In this document: piece by piece, positions 9,050 through 18,468 of the stretch
How positions within the stretch are numbered: the first letter of the stretch is position 1
Layout: every line of letters begins with the position of its first letter
NCBI RefSeq assembly: GCF_008831045.1
Contig: NZ_WAJS01000003.1
Span: 49,167 to 113,166, forward strand
Source: Adlercreutzia muris
GTDB lineage: Bacteria > Actinomycetota > Coriobacteriia > Coriobacteriales > Eggerthellaceae
Length of the DNA: 64,000 nucleotides
Direction of reading: 5' to 3'
Notes under the pieces: generated by a model
What the model was told of the DNA's origin: nothing
Database searches by the model: none
What the model saw: only the letters and a program-made list of their open reading frames with translations
Made by a program: the position numbers and the translations under genes

Positions 9050-9943
9050 CTAAGCGAGGGCCGCATCGTCGGCGGGGAAGGTGAGGGTGATGGCCAGCTC
9101 GTCGCCTTCCAGCGCCGCCGCGACTTCCATGCCCTGGGCAGCGGCGAGGCTCGCCACCACGGCCAGGCCGAGGCCCGCGCCGCTGCGAGCCCGGGCGGCA
9201 TCGGCCCGGTAGAAGCGCTCGAAGAGGCGGTCGATGTCGATAGCCGCCGGGTCTTCCACCACATTGGCGAAGGTGATGGCGCGGCCCTTTTGGGTGATGG
9301 CGGGCGCTGCCGCTCCGTAGCGCAGGGCGTTGCTGATAAGGTTCTCGAAGATGCGAGCAAGAGCCTCCTCGTCGGCCTCCACTGCAAGCGACTCGTCGGC
9401 GATGCGCACCTCCGGCTCCCAGCCGCGCTCCTCGAAGGCGGGAAACTGCCCCGTGAGCACGGCGGCCAGCACGGGCATCACCGCCGTGGGCCGCAGATCC
9501 AGCGCGGCGGTTGGGTCGGTGGCCCGAGCGTAGGCGAACAGGGCATCCAGCAGCCCTTCCATGTCGTCGAGCCGGGTCGAGGCCGCACCCAGGTAGTGGG
9601 CCCGACGCTCGCCGTCGGCCTCGTCGGCCGCCAGGGCCACGTAGCCCTTGGCCCCCATGAGCGGCGTGCGAATGTCGTGGGACAAACTCGCCAAGTCGCG
9701 CTGGAACTGGCGCTGCTCGGCGGCTGCCTCGCGGCGCTCCGCTTCGGCATCGTCCAGGGTCTCGTTCACGGCCCGAGCCAGCGCCGCGAAACCCGGTCCC
9801 GGCATCTCGGTGGACAGCCGCCCGTTGGAGCGCCGCTCGCGCCCCCGCAGGAAGGCGGCCATGCGGCGCAACTCGCGACCGTACAGCACCACCGTCGCAA
9901 AGGCGCACAGGGTCAACGCCCCCATACCCAGCGCAAGCGTCAT
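9050..9943 (-). CDS. Sensor histidine kinase
   Basis: A 297-residue kinase. It has one N-terminal membrane helix (about 3-22), a short HAMP-like linker, a dimerisation domain with phospho-acceptor His89 (SHDIRTPL), and a catalytic ATPase domain with N-box ENLISNALRYG and G-box SGAGLGLAV. Almost no extracytoplasmic sensor domain is present, as in intramembrane-sensing kinases. ABC-2 permease and ATPase genes lie upstream on the same strand and the likely partner response regulator is divergent at 12328. The 198-base spacer before it holds nothing recognisable. Confidence 0.9.
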   Translation of the reverse strand: MTLALGMGALTLCAFATVVLYGRELRRMAAFLRGRERRSNGRLSTEMPGPGFAALARAVNETLDDAEAERREAAAEQRQFQRDLASLSHDIRTPLMGAKGYVALAADEADGERRAHYLGAASTRLDDMEGLLDALFAYARATDPTAALDLRPTAVMPVLAAVLTGQFPAFEERGWEPEVRIADESLAVEADEEALARIFENLISNALRYGAAAPAITQKGRAITFANVVEDPAAIDIDRLFERFYRADAARARSGAGLGLAVVASLAAAQGMEVAAALEGDELAITLTFPADDAALA

Positions 9944-10141
9944 GAACCGCTCCTTTCCCGTCGGCGCCCCAAGCGCCCCACTTTACCCTCGTAGCGCCTG
10001 GGACGTCTCGCCTCACTCGCACGGCACCCTCTCGCCCCGCCATCCACTCGCAGCGCCCCGGCGCCCCGTTTTCCCACAGCAGCGCCCCGCACCGCCGCTC
10101 GCTATCGACGATCCCGCCGGCGGAGAGGCACCGCCGCTCGC

Positions 10142-11218
10142 TCACAGGTCGCGCTTGCGCAGCACGCCTAAGGCTAGGGCGCTGCACAGCCCGGCTGCAA
10201 CCGCGCCCACGATCAGCACCTGCACCGCCACTGGCACCATGGTCAGGGGCGCGGCGGCCGGAGTGCCGAGCAGCGCGCCCGCAAAGGCCCCCAGATCCTG
10301 CACGCAGGATGACAGCAGCCACGGCTCCAAGGCGCCGAACCACGGAGCGATAACGGCGAGCGACAACAGCACCTGGCCCACCACGGCGCCCAAGAAGCCC
10401 GAGCACACCACGATGGCCCAGGCCACACCGGCGCCCGCGCTGCGGCTGATCCACACGATAACCGCCGCCGAGCAGCCGTAGGCGAAAATGACGAGCCACG
10501 TCAGGCCGAAGAACGCCAGCAGATCGGTCAGGCTGTTCGCGGCCTCGTAGGTAAAGCCCGCCACCGCGAAGGACGCCACGCTGGTCAGCGAGACCACAGC
10601 CAGGAAGAATGCCGCCAGCACCCCCACGAGCGCAATCTTCTCCCCGTAGTAGCGCACGCGCCCGCGACGATCCATCACGAGGTTGCGGGCGAACCGCGTT
10701 GTGAAGTCCTGGGCGCAGAACAGCGCCGCTACCAGGGCGACGATCAGAGTCAGCATGCCGCCCGACACCACCGAGTCGCCCAACATGTCCGCAGGCGTGG
10801 CGAAGGTGCGCATCTCCCGGGACACGCCCTCGAAATCGGCCTCGCTCAGAGCCTGGGGGTCCTCGGCGACCGAAGCCCACAGCTCCGCCGAAGCCGAGCC
10901 AGACGCAGCGCCCTCCTCCGCTTCCGCAGCATTTTCGGCGACGTCCTCGACCGCTTCCGCCGCAGCTGCCACCGGCGCTTCGAACGCGGCCGGGCCCTCG
11001 GCCTCATCGCCCGAAGCCGCGCCACGGGCTCCTTCGTCTTCGCAGGCCGTCACCGTCATATCCACGGCCGATGCGGTCATGGAAAGAAACTCCGGCGACG
11101 ACACCGCATGCATCATGGCGACCACGAGAACGGATGCCGCCACCACGATGGCCGTTACCACCCACAGCATCTTCCCATGCGCCAAACGGTACATATCGCT
11201 CTTCAGCAGGTTAAACAT
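10142..11218 (-). CDS. ABC-2 type transporter permease
   Basis: Membrane subunit of 358 residues with about six hydrophobic helices. TM1 lies near residues 17-37. The first loop (about 45-125) is unusually long and rich in Ala and Glu, so highly acidic. The remaining helices fill the C-terminal half. ATG 11218 overlaps the end of the ATPase gene by eight bases and has GAAGGGGG upstream. An in-frame GTG at 11227 is less well placed. With the adjacent ATPase it forms an exporter. Together with the histidine kinase and response regulator it resembles lantibiotic or cationic-peptide resistance modules, which is inference from layout. Confidence 0.85.
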   Translation of the reverse strand: MFNLLKSDMYRLAHGKMLWVVTAIVVAASVLVVAMMHAVSSPEFLSMTASAVDMTVTACEDEGARGAASGDEAEGPAAFEAPVAAAAEAVEDVAENAAEAEEGAASGSASAELWASVAEDPQALSEADFEGVSREMRTFATPADMLGDSVVSGGMLTLIVALVAALFCAQDFTTRFARNLVMDRRGRVRYYGEKIALVGVLAAFFLAVVSLTSVASFAVAGFTYEAANSLTDLLAFFGLTWLVIFAYGCSAAVIVWISRSAGAGVAWAIVVCSGFLGAVVGQVLLSLAVIAPWFGALEPWLLSSCVQDLGAFAGALLGTPAAAPLTMVPVAVQVLIVGAVAAGLCSALALGVLRKRDL

Positions 11219-12152
11219 GGGTCGCACCCCCTTCCATCAGCTCAACGAAGTAGTCTTCGATGTCACGGTGGTCCTGGGAGAATTCCAGGACCACCTGGCC
11301 CGCACCGCTTAAGGTGCGGGCGACGGCCTCAGCATTATAGTCGCCCGACACCACGATAGTGCCGCCCGGCTCCGCGCGAAAGGCCGCCGCCGGATAGGCC
11401 TCCTCCAGCACGGCCAGGGCCCGGGGGCTGTCGGCCGTGCGCACCCGCAGGCTGCCGCCGCACTCGGCCGCCACCTCCTCGGCGCTCATCTCGCGCACCA
11501 TGCGGCCGTTGGCGATCACGCCGTAGCGGGTGGCCATGCGATCCAGCTGATCGAGCACATGAGACGAGATCACCACGGTAATGCCGAAGGTTTGGGCCAG
11601 GCGCACGATGAGGTTGCGCATGGCACGGGTGGCCTCGGGGTCCAGTCCGTTGAAGGGCTCGTCTAACAGCAGCACGTCGGGACTGCCCAGCAGGGCCAGG
11701 GCCAGGCCGAGGCGCTGGCGCATGCCGAGGGAGAACCCACGCACCTTCTGCTTGCCCGCACCGGCGAGCCCCACAAGCCGCAGCACCTCCTCGCAGCGGG
11801 CCGGCCCGTCTACGATGCCCCAGGCAAGCGCCTTGGCCTGCAGGTTCTGATAGGCCGTCAGATTCGGCAGCAGCCCCGGCTGCTCGATGAGCACGCCGAT
11901 GCGTCGGGCTTGATCGCCCTCGCCGGATGTCTTCTGCACAGAGCCGATACCCGTCGGCACGCCGAACAGCGCCACCTCGCCGGCCGTCGGCGCCACCTCC
12001 CCGCAGATCATCTTCATCACCGTGGACTTGCCGGCGCCGTTCTTCCCCACGAAACCGTAGATATCGCCCGCTGCCACGGTCATGGCGAAATCATCCACCA
12101 CGCGCCGACCGCCGTAGGCCTTGGCCAGACCGCACGCCTCAATCACATTCAT
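11211..12152 (-). CDS. ABC transporter ATP-binding protein
   Basis: A 313-residue ATPase with Walker A GKNGAGKST (about 36-44), signature SLGMRQRLGL, Walker B VLLLDEP and a switch His in ISSH. It is closest in layout to multidrug or lantibiotic-immunity ATPases of ABC-2 exporters. An insert after the Q-loop region (around GSVQKTSGEGDQARR) is slightly longer than usual. ATG 12152 follows AAGGAGAG. The gene overlaps the permease gene, so the two are translationally coupled. The 175-base divergent spacer to the response regulator should hold promoters for both directions. Confidence 0.93.
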   Translation of the reverse strand: MNVIEACGLAKAYGGRRVVDDFAMTVAAGDIYGFVGKNGAGKSTVMKMICGEVAPTAGEVALFGVPTGIGSVQKTSGEGDQARRIGVLIEQPGLLPNLTAYQNLQAKALAWGIVDGPARCEEVLRLVGLAGAGKQKVRGFSLGMRQRLGLALALLGSPDVLLLDEPFNGLDPEATRAMRNLIVRLAQTFGITVVISSHVLDQLDRMATRYGVIANGRMVREMSAEEVAAECGGSLRVRTADSPRALAVLEEAYPAAAFRAEPGGTIVVSGDYNAEAVARTLSGAGQVVLEFSQDHRDIEDYFVELMEGGATHV

Positions 12153-12327
12153 GGCTCTCTCCTTTCTCCGTACAGATATACCCTATTTCCAGCGCTTTCC
12201 AGTGTGGAGGGGAATAGTAAAGAAAGTTCTGGCGAAGCGTTAAGAATGTTTGAAGATGGCGCCTCGCGCTGGCGCACCGTATTATGCTGCCAGAAAAGCA
12301 CCTGGCGAAGGAGGCCCGAACCACCCG

Positions 12328-13074
12328 ATGGATACCCCCTTGGACATACTGGTCATCGAAGATGACCCTTCCATCAACGAAGTGGTGACCGCCCACCTGG
12401 AACGTCAGGGCCATCGCTGCCGCCAGGCCTTCTCGGGCACCGAGGGCACCCTGCTTCTGCGCGAGCAGCGCCCCGACCTGGTCATCACCGACCTCATGCT
12501 GCCGGGCATCACGGGCGAGGAGATCGTCCGGGCCATTCGCGCCGCCGACGGCGCGCTGCCCATCATCGTCATCTCGGCCCGCATCACCGCCGCCGACAAG
12601 ATCATGCTGTTGCAAGAAGGGGCCGACGACTACCTGACCAAGCCCTTCGACCTGGACGAACTGAGCGCGCGCATCGCCGTGCAGTGCCGTCACCGGACCG
12701 CGTGCAACCGCGATGGCGTCTCCGTCTCGGACGATGCGGCCGCCGATGGGCACGGGCCCGACAGCTCTGGGGCCGCCGTGCTGCGCTTCCGCGATTGGGA
12801 ACTCAACGGCGACGAACGCACCTTCGCCGTAGGGGGCATCCCCGTGGCCCTCACCCGCACCGAGTTCAACATCCTGGAGCTGCTCATGGCCCGCCCGCGC
12901 AAGGTGTTCACCAAGCAGGAGCTGTTCGAGCTAGCCTGGGGCGAGCCCTATTCTGTGGAAGATTCCACCGTGAACGTCCACGTGTCGAACTTGCGCCGCA
13001 AGCTGAAGCCCACCGGCACCGACGGCTACCTGCAAACGGTCTGGGGCATGGGATTCAAGCTGACGACCGGGTAG
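12328..13074 (+). CDS. OmpR-family response regulator
   Basis: A 248-residue regulator with a receiver domain (acidic pair ED11-12, phospho-acceptor Asp55 in ITDLMLPG, conserved Lys in YLTKPFDLDEL) and a winged-helix DNA-binding domain (about 150-245, ending TVWGMGFKL). A glycine/aspartate-rich linker of about 30 residues joins them. The start ATG 12328 begins the receiver fold directly, with GAAGGAGG 13 bases upstream. It is divergent from the ABC exporter and kinase genes, so it very likely responds to that kinase and controls the exporter. A TATTAT at 12280-12285 is a possible -10. Confidence 0.92.
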   Translation: MDTPLDILVIEDDPSINEVVTAHLERQGHRCRQAFSGTEGTLLLREQRPDLVITDLMLPGITGEEIVRAIRAADGALPIIVISARITAADKIMLLQEGADDYLTKPFDLDELSARIAVQCRHRTACNRDGVSVSDDAAADGHGPDSSGAAVLRFRDWELNGDERTFAVGGIPVALTRTEFNILELLMARPRKVFTKQELFELAWGEPYSVEDSTVNVHVSNLRRKLKPTGTDGYLQTVWGMGFKLTTG

Positions 13075-13737
13075 GACTCCCACACCCGGTAGGACTCCCA
13101 CACAAGGCTCCGCCGCGCCGCAGAACTCCTCCGCGCTGCGTCCCCCCGCAAGGCTCCGCCGCGCTGCGCCGGCCGCCCACCGCGGTGCGCTAGCCCGGGC
13201 CAACCGCTCCCGCGGCCCGCAAGGCCTTCCATCACGCACATCTGTCGTGCCTTCCGACCGCCCCCGCTCTGACCAACTCGCCCGCACGCGCCGATTTGCT
13301 GACAAGCAATCGCCTTCGATCAATGTTCTCAGCTCATTCCCTGGTCTTGCGACAAATCATGAGATTGGGCGACATCTCAACGCTCGGATTCGCTCGAAGC
13401 GCGACAAATCAGACGATTGAGCGACATTTCCAGCGTCCAAATGTCGCTCAATCAATCGATTTGTCGCAAAAAGCCGCCCTCACTCCGGGAAACCACAGCG
13501 CGCTTAATCGAACCGCTCTTTCTGCGCCACACAGGCCACTGTCAGCAACGTCGCCACGCGCACAGCCCTTCCCATAGTGAGGAGCAGCCCCCTTCCCAGA
13601 AGATGCAACTGCCCCCGCTGTGGGGGGCGTGTGGTGAGGTCGGGCGATTTCCCCAAGCCTCCCTTCCTATTAACGCGGGGATGTGGGACAATAGATTGAC
13701 TTGACTTCTACAGCTTCCCCATGGGAAGGAGCACAGG
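13075..13737. other. 663-base intergenic region with repeats
   Basis: No credible gene is visible. The first part (13075-13165) has two short direct repeats: GGTAGGACTCCCACAC occurs twice, and AAGGCTCCGCCGCGC twice. The middle holds the three-arm inverted repeat listed separately (13349-13467). The last 200 bases lead to the GTG start at 13738 and contain a GGAAGGAG ribosome site at the end. Confidence 0.7.
13349..13467. repeat. Three-arm inverted/direct repeat, large hairpin
   Basis: A 29-base unit that begins GCGACAAATC and ends near GAGCGACATTT occurs three times. It is direct at 13349-13377 (ending CGACATCT, more diverged), direct at 13401-13429, and inverted at 13439-13467. The second and third copies differ only in a four-base block and form a strong hairpin with a nine-base loop (13430-13438). 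There is no T-run after the hairpin, so it is not a standard terminator. Function unknown. Confidence 0.8.
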
Positions 13738-15810
13738 GTGTTTGACTTTTTCCGCAAGAAGAACAACGGCGGCCGCGACGGGGACAAAGGGGGGCCGGAC
13801 GGCGCGTCGCGCTCCAGCGCCGGCGAAGGCGGCGCAGCCGATCCGAGCGATAAGACCACCCGCGACGTGCTGGGCGAGTTCATCACCGCGCCGCTGCCCG
13901 ATGCCGTGGACGGCCTGTTGTTCCGCGTGTCCATGGCCGACGGCGCCAACCCGGCCCCGGGCTTCGAGGCCTATGCCGCCCGCCTGCTCTCCGATGCCGA
14001 GGCACCCACCCTGCGCGCCATCGCCGTGGAGCACCCGGTGGAACTGCGCCGTCTGAACACCACCGAGCTGTTCTGGTCGGTCTTCGACGACAGCACCATC
14101 AGCGCCGGCGCCCGCGGCACCATCCTGCGCATCGAGTCGGTGCTCGACCGCCTGGCCCTTATCTCGAAGCTCATGGAGGACGGCAACGGCGCCGTGGCCG
14201 CTACCGCCTACAGCGAGGAACAGTGCAGCGAGGCCGACTGGCGCGTGCTGCGCTCCATCGCCAACGATGCCGGCGACTACCTGGGCGCCGCCGACCGCGA
14301 CAACAAGCTGGACACCCAGTACGGCACCACGGGCACCCGCGGCGGCAACTGGGATCTGGCCACCCGCTTCGCCGCCGCCTGCGAGGCCATGGTGCTCCCC
14401 TTCCGCCTGGAGTACCGCTTCGTCTGCGACGCGAGCACCGGCACTATCGTGGCCGATGTGTCCACGCCGGCCCCCGACGTCTTCCCCAAGTCGCGCTACG
14501 ACGCCGCGGCCGGCCAGTGGGTCGACAACACTCCCCGTCGCGCCGACGCCGCTGCGGCCTACGGCCTGCGCCTGGCGGCCCTCATTGCCGCGGCGGCCTT
14601 TGGCTGCTCGGTGGGCATCACCCGCGTGGTGATAAATGAGAAGGAGGGCTCCATCGCCGGCGCCACGGTCATGTCCCTCGAGTTCGGCCGCATCCCCTTC
14701 ACTATGGGCACCATGGCGAAGATCCGCAGCGGCGAGTTCGCCTCGCCCGAGAGCGAATGCAACCCGGGGCTGCTCTTCGACATGCTGCACCTCCAGAACC
14801 GCGCCATCGATCTGGCCGATGACGGCACGCTGCGCCCCGTCGAGCCCCTGGCGGTGGAGCTGGCCGTGGTACGCACCCCCGTGGCCGAGGACGACCGCGA
14901 GCTGTCGCCCGAGCTGCGCGACCTGCTGCATGCCGATGTGGTGCGCGACCTGGACGTGATGAGCGAGCAGAACGCCGACCTGGCCGCCCGCTATCGCGCC
15001 ATCATGGACGAGAAGGACGATTCCCTGCTGTTGGCCGTGGCCCAGCTGGAGGACATCGTGGCCGAAACAAGCAAGGCCACTGAAGAAGAGGAAGCCGCCC
15101 GCGCCCTGCGCGAGGCCGGCGTGACCGTGAAACCGCTGTACTGCGAGAACGTCTTCGCCCGGTACCTCACGAGCGTCGTGGAAAGCGACCCCACGGTGCG
15201 CTACCAGCGCCTGTCCGACATTGGCCAGGCAGCCCGCTCGTCGCTGTCGCGCATCTACCGCGACATGGGCGACCTGGACGCCGCCGAGGCCCAAGCCCGC
15301 GTGTGCATCGAGCTAGCTCCCACAAGCGCCCCGGCCTTCAACGACCTTATCACCTGCTTCGCCGAGGGCGACCACTACGACCGCATCATCGAGGTGACCA
15401 AGGACGCCCTGCGCGTGGCCGTGACCGGCAACGACATCTCCTATATCTTCTATCGTCTGGCCTTCGCCTACTGGCAGACCGGCCGCTTGCGCGAGGCCCT
15501 GGCCTGCTATCTGCGGGTACCCGAGACAAGCCCCATGGGCGAGGCCGCCCTGCGTGAGCGCAACGACCTGCTGAGTGAGATGGGCAACAATGTGCCCGGC
15601 AACGACTGGGATCCCACGGCCTGCCTGCGCACTGCCGGCGTGCCTCTGGCCCCCTTGGACGATGTCATGGAAGTGGTCGGTCGCGCCCTCGTGCTGCTGT
15701 GCGACCAGAACATGCCCCTGGCCGCCGCTCCGCTCGCGAGCCTCGTAGCCAGCACCCAGCGCAACGACATCCTCCACGCCGTAGCCGCAAGTTTGCGCCA
15801 GGGCGTGTAG
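13738..15810 (+). CDS. Conserved hypothetical protein with C-terminal TPR-like repeats
   Basis: A 690-residue soluble protein that I do not recognise. The N-terminus is basic then acidic and low-complexity (about 1-45). A long central domain (about 45-440) has no motif I can name. Residues about 470-600 contain helical repeats of tetratricopeptide type (SSLSRIYRDMGDLDAAEAQA; AFNDLITCFAEGDHYDRII; FYRLAFAYWQTGRLREALA). No signal peptide or membrane helix is evident. GTG 13738 has GAAGGAG nine bases upstream. It is a single gene followed by a terminator. Confidence 0.85.
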   Translation: MFDFFRKKNNGGRDGDKGGPDGASRSSAGEGGAADPSDKTTRDVLGEFITAPLPDAVDGLLFRVSMADGANPAPGFEAYAARLLSDAEAPTLRAIAVEHPVELRRLNTTELFWSVFDDSTISAGARGTILRIESVLDRLALISKLMEDGNGAVAATAYSEEQCSEADWRVLRSIANDAGDYLGAADRDNKLDTQYGTTGTRGGNWDLATRFAAACEAMVLPFRLEYRFVCDASTGTIVADVSTPAPDVFPKSRYDAAAGQWVDNTPRRADAAAAYGLRLAALIAAAAFGCSVGITRVVINEKEGSIAGATVMSLEFGRIPFTMGTMAKIRSGEFASPESECNPGLLFDMLHLQNRAIDLADDGTLRPVEPLAVELAVVRTPVAEDDRELSPELRDLLHADVVRDLDVMSEQNADLAARYRAIMDEKDDSLLLAVAQLEDIVAETSKATEEEEAARALREAGVTVKPLYCENVFARYLTSVVESDPTVRYQRLSDIGQAARSSLSRIYRDMGDLDAAEAQARVCIELAPTSAPAFNDLITCFAEGDHYDRIIEVTKDALRVAVTGNDISYIFYRLAFAYWQTGRLREALACYLRVPETSPMGEAALRERNDLLSEMGNNVPGNDWDPTACLRTAGVPLAPLDDVMEVVGRALVLLCDQNMPLAAAPLASLVASTQRNDILHAVAASLRQGV

Positions 15811-15887
15811 AAGCCCGGCGAAGCCCCGAGGCAGCCGCCCTCCCGGAACGGTACCCTGGAGGCCCACCAACCTACTCCCAACACCCG

Positions 15888-15933
15888 AAGGGCCCGCAAT
15901 GCGGGCCCTTCCCATATATCTTCTTCTCTTTTT
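15888..15933 (+). terminator. Rho-independent terminator after the TPR protein gene
   Basis: A ten-base-pair GC-rich hairpin (15888-15910, AAGGGCCCGC with an AT loop) is followed by a pyrimidine run ending CTCTTTTTG. It lies 78 bases after the stop codon of the plus-strand gene. Confidence 0.8.
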
Positions 15934-15958
15934 GTCCCCGGAATGCGCCCCAGGAAGT

Positions 15959-16073
15959 CAGCGAGGTTCCGACCGGCGCCTGGAATTGGCCCGCCTTTGG
16001 GCCAAGCGGCCTTCGCGCCGCGCCGAGCCCAAAACAAGGGCCAAGGCCAGGTGCCCGTCGGAACCGCAGCGTC
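15959..16073. repeat. 115-bp structured repeat, copy 1
   Basis: This is an almost complete long hairpin. It begins CAGCGAG and ends CGCAGCGTC. The outer arm GGTTCCGAC pairs with GTCGGAACC on the other side, followed by an inner arm and a central block starting CCCGCCTTTG and ending AAAACAAGGG. Copy 2 at 40157-40271 has the same length, the same ends and nearly the same central block. Its arm sequences are different but also complementary. It lies between a terminator and the end of glnN. Confidence 0.8.
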
Positions 16074-16103
16074 AGGCATAGGTAGGAGGGGAATCCCTCC
16101 TAC

Positions 16104-18194
16104 CTATGCATAAAACAAAATCTCGTTGTAGGTGGGCACCGGCCAGGCCTCGCGCTCGACGATGATCTCCAGGCTGTCCACGGCCTCGCGCAGCGCATTC
16201 ATCACCGGCACGATCTCGTGGGCGTTCATGTTCGCCCGCTCCTGCTGGTCGGCGATCTCACGGGAAGCGTGGTGCAGGTCGTTCAGCTTCTCCAACTGGC
16301 GGTTGATTTCGGCGGCCCCGGCCACGAGCTTACGCAGCTTGTCCTCCATAAACGAGGTGTCGCCATCGGGCAGCACGCCGCGGATAGCAGCGATGCCGTT
16401 GGCAAGCTTCGCCGCATAGCGGTTGATGGCGGGCAGGTAATCGCGGCGCACGAGACGCTTCATCACCCGGCATTCGATGTTCATGATCTTGTTGTACTTC
16501 TCCAGCTTCACCTCGTAGCGGCTGCGCACCTCAGTCTCGGTGAGCACGCCGAACTCGGCGAACAGCGCGATGGACTTCGGCGATACATAGCAGGGCAGCG
16601 CTTCGGCCGTGGTACGGTGGTTGGCCAGGCCCCGACGGGCCGCCTCGGCCTCCCACTCGGCGGAATAGCCGTCGCCGTTGAAGATGATGCGCTCGTGATC
16701 GCGCAGGGTCCGCTTGATGTAATCGATGGCCGCCGCCTCGAACGCATCGCCGGTCTTGCCCTCCATGGCATCGGCGAAACCCTTGAGCGATTTGGCCATG
16801 GCCGTGTTCAGCACCATGTTGACGTCCGACAGGTTCTGGGCGGAACCGGGCATACGGAACTCGAACTTGTTGCCGGTGAAGGCGAAGGGGCTCGTACGGT
16901 TGCGGTCGGTGTTGTCCTTGATGAAGTTCGGCAGCACATCCACGCCGAGATCCATGGACACGCGCTCGGCCGAGGTGTAGTCGTGCTCGTCCACCAGGGC
17001 CTCCACGATTGCCCCCAGCTCATCGCCGAGGAACATGGACACAATGGCCGGCGGCGCCTCATTGGCCCCCAGGCGATGGTCGTTGCCGGCGCTGGCAGCC
17101 GACATGCGCAAAAGCTCCTGATACTCGTCCACAGCCTCGATCACGCAGGTGAGAAACACCAGGAAGCGTAGGTTCTCCATGGGGTTCTCGCCGGGATCGA
17201 ACAGGTTCTTGCCGTCGGCAGAGATGGACCAGTTGTTGTGCTTGCCACTTCCGTTGATGAACTCGAAGGGCTTCTCGTGCTGCAGGCACACCAGGCCGTA
17301 GTGGCTGGCCAAAAGCTTCATCTTCTCCATGGTGAGCAGGTTCTCGTCTACGCCGCGGTTCGTCTCCGCGAAGATAGGCGCCAGCTCGTGCTGGGCCGGG
17401 GCCACCTCGTTGTGCTTGGTGCGGGCCGATACGCCCAACGCCCACAGCTCGTCGTCGAGCTCCTTCATGAACTCGTTCACCGTGGGACGGATGGCACCGA
17501 AGTAGTGCTCCTCCAGCTCCTGGCCCTTGCAGGGAGAATAGCCGAACAGGGTGCGGCCCGTGAGCATGAGATCGAGGCGCTGCTCGTAGTCCCTCTCGGA
17601 AACGAGGAAGTACTCCTGCTCGGCGCCGAGCGTGGTGGTCACACGCTCACCGGCCTCGCCGAACAGGGCCAGCACGCGCTTGGCCTGAATCTCAATGGCC
17701 TTCATAGAGCGCAGAAGCGGGGTCTTCTTGTCGAGGGCCTCGCCGGTGTAGGAGCAGAAGGCGGTGGGGATGCACAGCACCTCATCTTTGATGAAGGCGT
17801 AGGAGGTGGGGTCCCAGGCGGTGTAGCCGCGGGCCTCGAAGGTGGCGCGCAGGCCGCCGGAGGGGAAGCTGGAGGCGTCCGGCTCGCCCTGGATGAGCTC
17901 CTTGCCCGAGAAGGTCATGATGGCGCGGCCGTCAGGCGTAGGATCGATGAAGCTGTCGTGCTTCTCGGAGGTGATGCCCGTCAGCGGCTGGAACCAATGG
18001 GTGAAGTGGGTGGCGCCCTTCTCGATGGCCCACTCCTTCATAGCGTGGGCCACCACGTTCGCCACGTCGATGTCGAGCGGCTCGCCGCCCTTGATGGTGC
18101 GCATGAGCTGCTTGTAGGTGGCAGAAGGCAGGCGCTCCTGCATGGTGTGCTCATTGAACACCATGGAACCGTAGATATCGGTGACTTTCGACAT
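16104..18194 (-). CDS. glnN: Glutamine synthetase type III
   Basis: ATP-dependent condensation of ammonia and glutamate, the main ammonium-assimilation step. The length of 696 residues matches the GlnN (GSIII) family, which is much longer than GSI. Visible family features are the N-terminal block [20 protein letters not shown], the metal-site region [31 protein letters not shown], and the ATP/glutamate region [14 protein letters not shown] 18194 has GAGGAG upstream. It is transcribed alone. The 274 bases upstream contain no gene and should hold its promoter. No clear operator was identified. Confidence 0.96.
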   Translation of the reverse strand: MSKVTDIYGSMVFNEHTMQERLPSATYKQLMRTIKGGEPLDIDVANVVAHAMKEWAIEKGATHFTHWFQPLTGITSEKHDSFIDPTPDGRAIMTFSGKELIQGEPDASSFPSGGLRATFEARGYTAWDPTSYAFIKDEVLCIPTAFCSYTGEALDKKTPLLRSMKAIEIQAKRVLALFGEAGERVTTTLGAEQEYFLVSERDYEQRLDLMLTGRTLFGYSPCKGQELEEHYFGAIRPTVNEFMKELDDELWALGVSARTKHNEVAPAQHELAPIFAETNRGVDENLLTMEKMKLLASHYGLVCLQHEKPFEFINGSGKHNNWSISADGKNLFDPGENPMENLRFLVFLTCVIEAVDEYQELLRMSAASAGNDHRLGANEAPPAIVSMFLGDELGAIVEALVDEHDYTSAERVSMDLGVDVLPNFIKDNTDRNRTSPFAFTGNKFEFRMPGSAQNLSDVNMVLNTAMAKSLKGFADAMEGKTGDAFEAAAIDYIKRTLRDHERIIFNGDGYSAEWEAEAARRGLANHRTTAEALPCYVSPKSIALFAEFGVLTETEVRSRYEVKLEKYNKIMNIECRVMKRLVRRDYLPAINRYAAKLANGIAAIRGVLPDGDTSFMEDKLRKLVAGAAEINRQLEKLNDLHHASREIADQQERANMNAHEIVPVMNALREAVDSLEIIVEREAWPVPTYNEILFYA

Positions 18195-18468
18195 AATGGG
18201 CCGCTCCTCACTCGGATCAATGATCGGACAAAGATACCACGTTGCTGCGAAGTCGGCGAGCCGAGCCGCCCGTTTACCAAACTAACGGCGCATCGTTTCG
18301 GGAAGTTTCCGGTCAGGAAAACCGAGATTGCGAAACAGGAGCCCTCGGAGAAGCTGCCGCCCTCTTAAAGAGCGAAGGGGCCAGTGCGGGTAAACGGCAC
18401 CCGCACGTTTGCCACGAACGGCAGCTGCGAGGGCTGCACTTCATCAGCCGAAATGAGGCAGAACCTTG

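Noticed and set aside
13708..15294. Long minus-strand frame opposite the TPR protein
   Set aside because: Gly/Ala/His/Arg-rich shadow typical of high-GC antisense frames; the plus strand has a proper ribosome site and TPR-like repeats.
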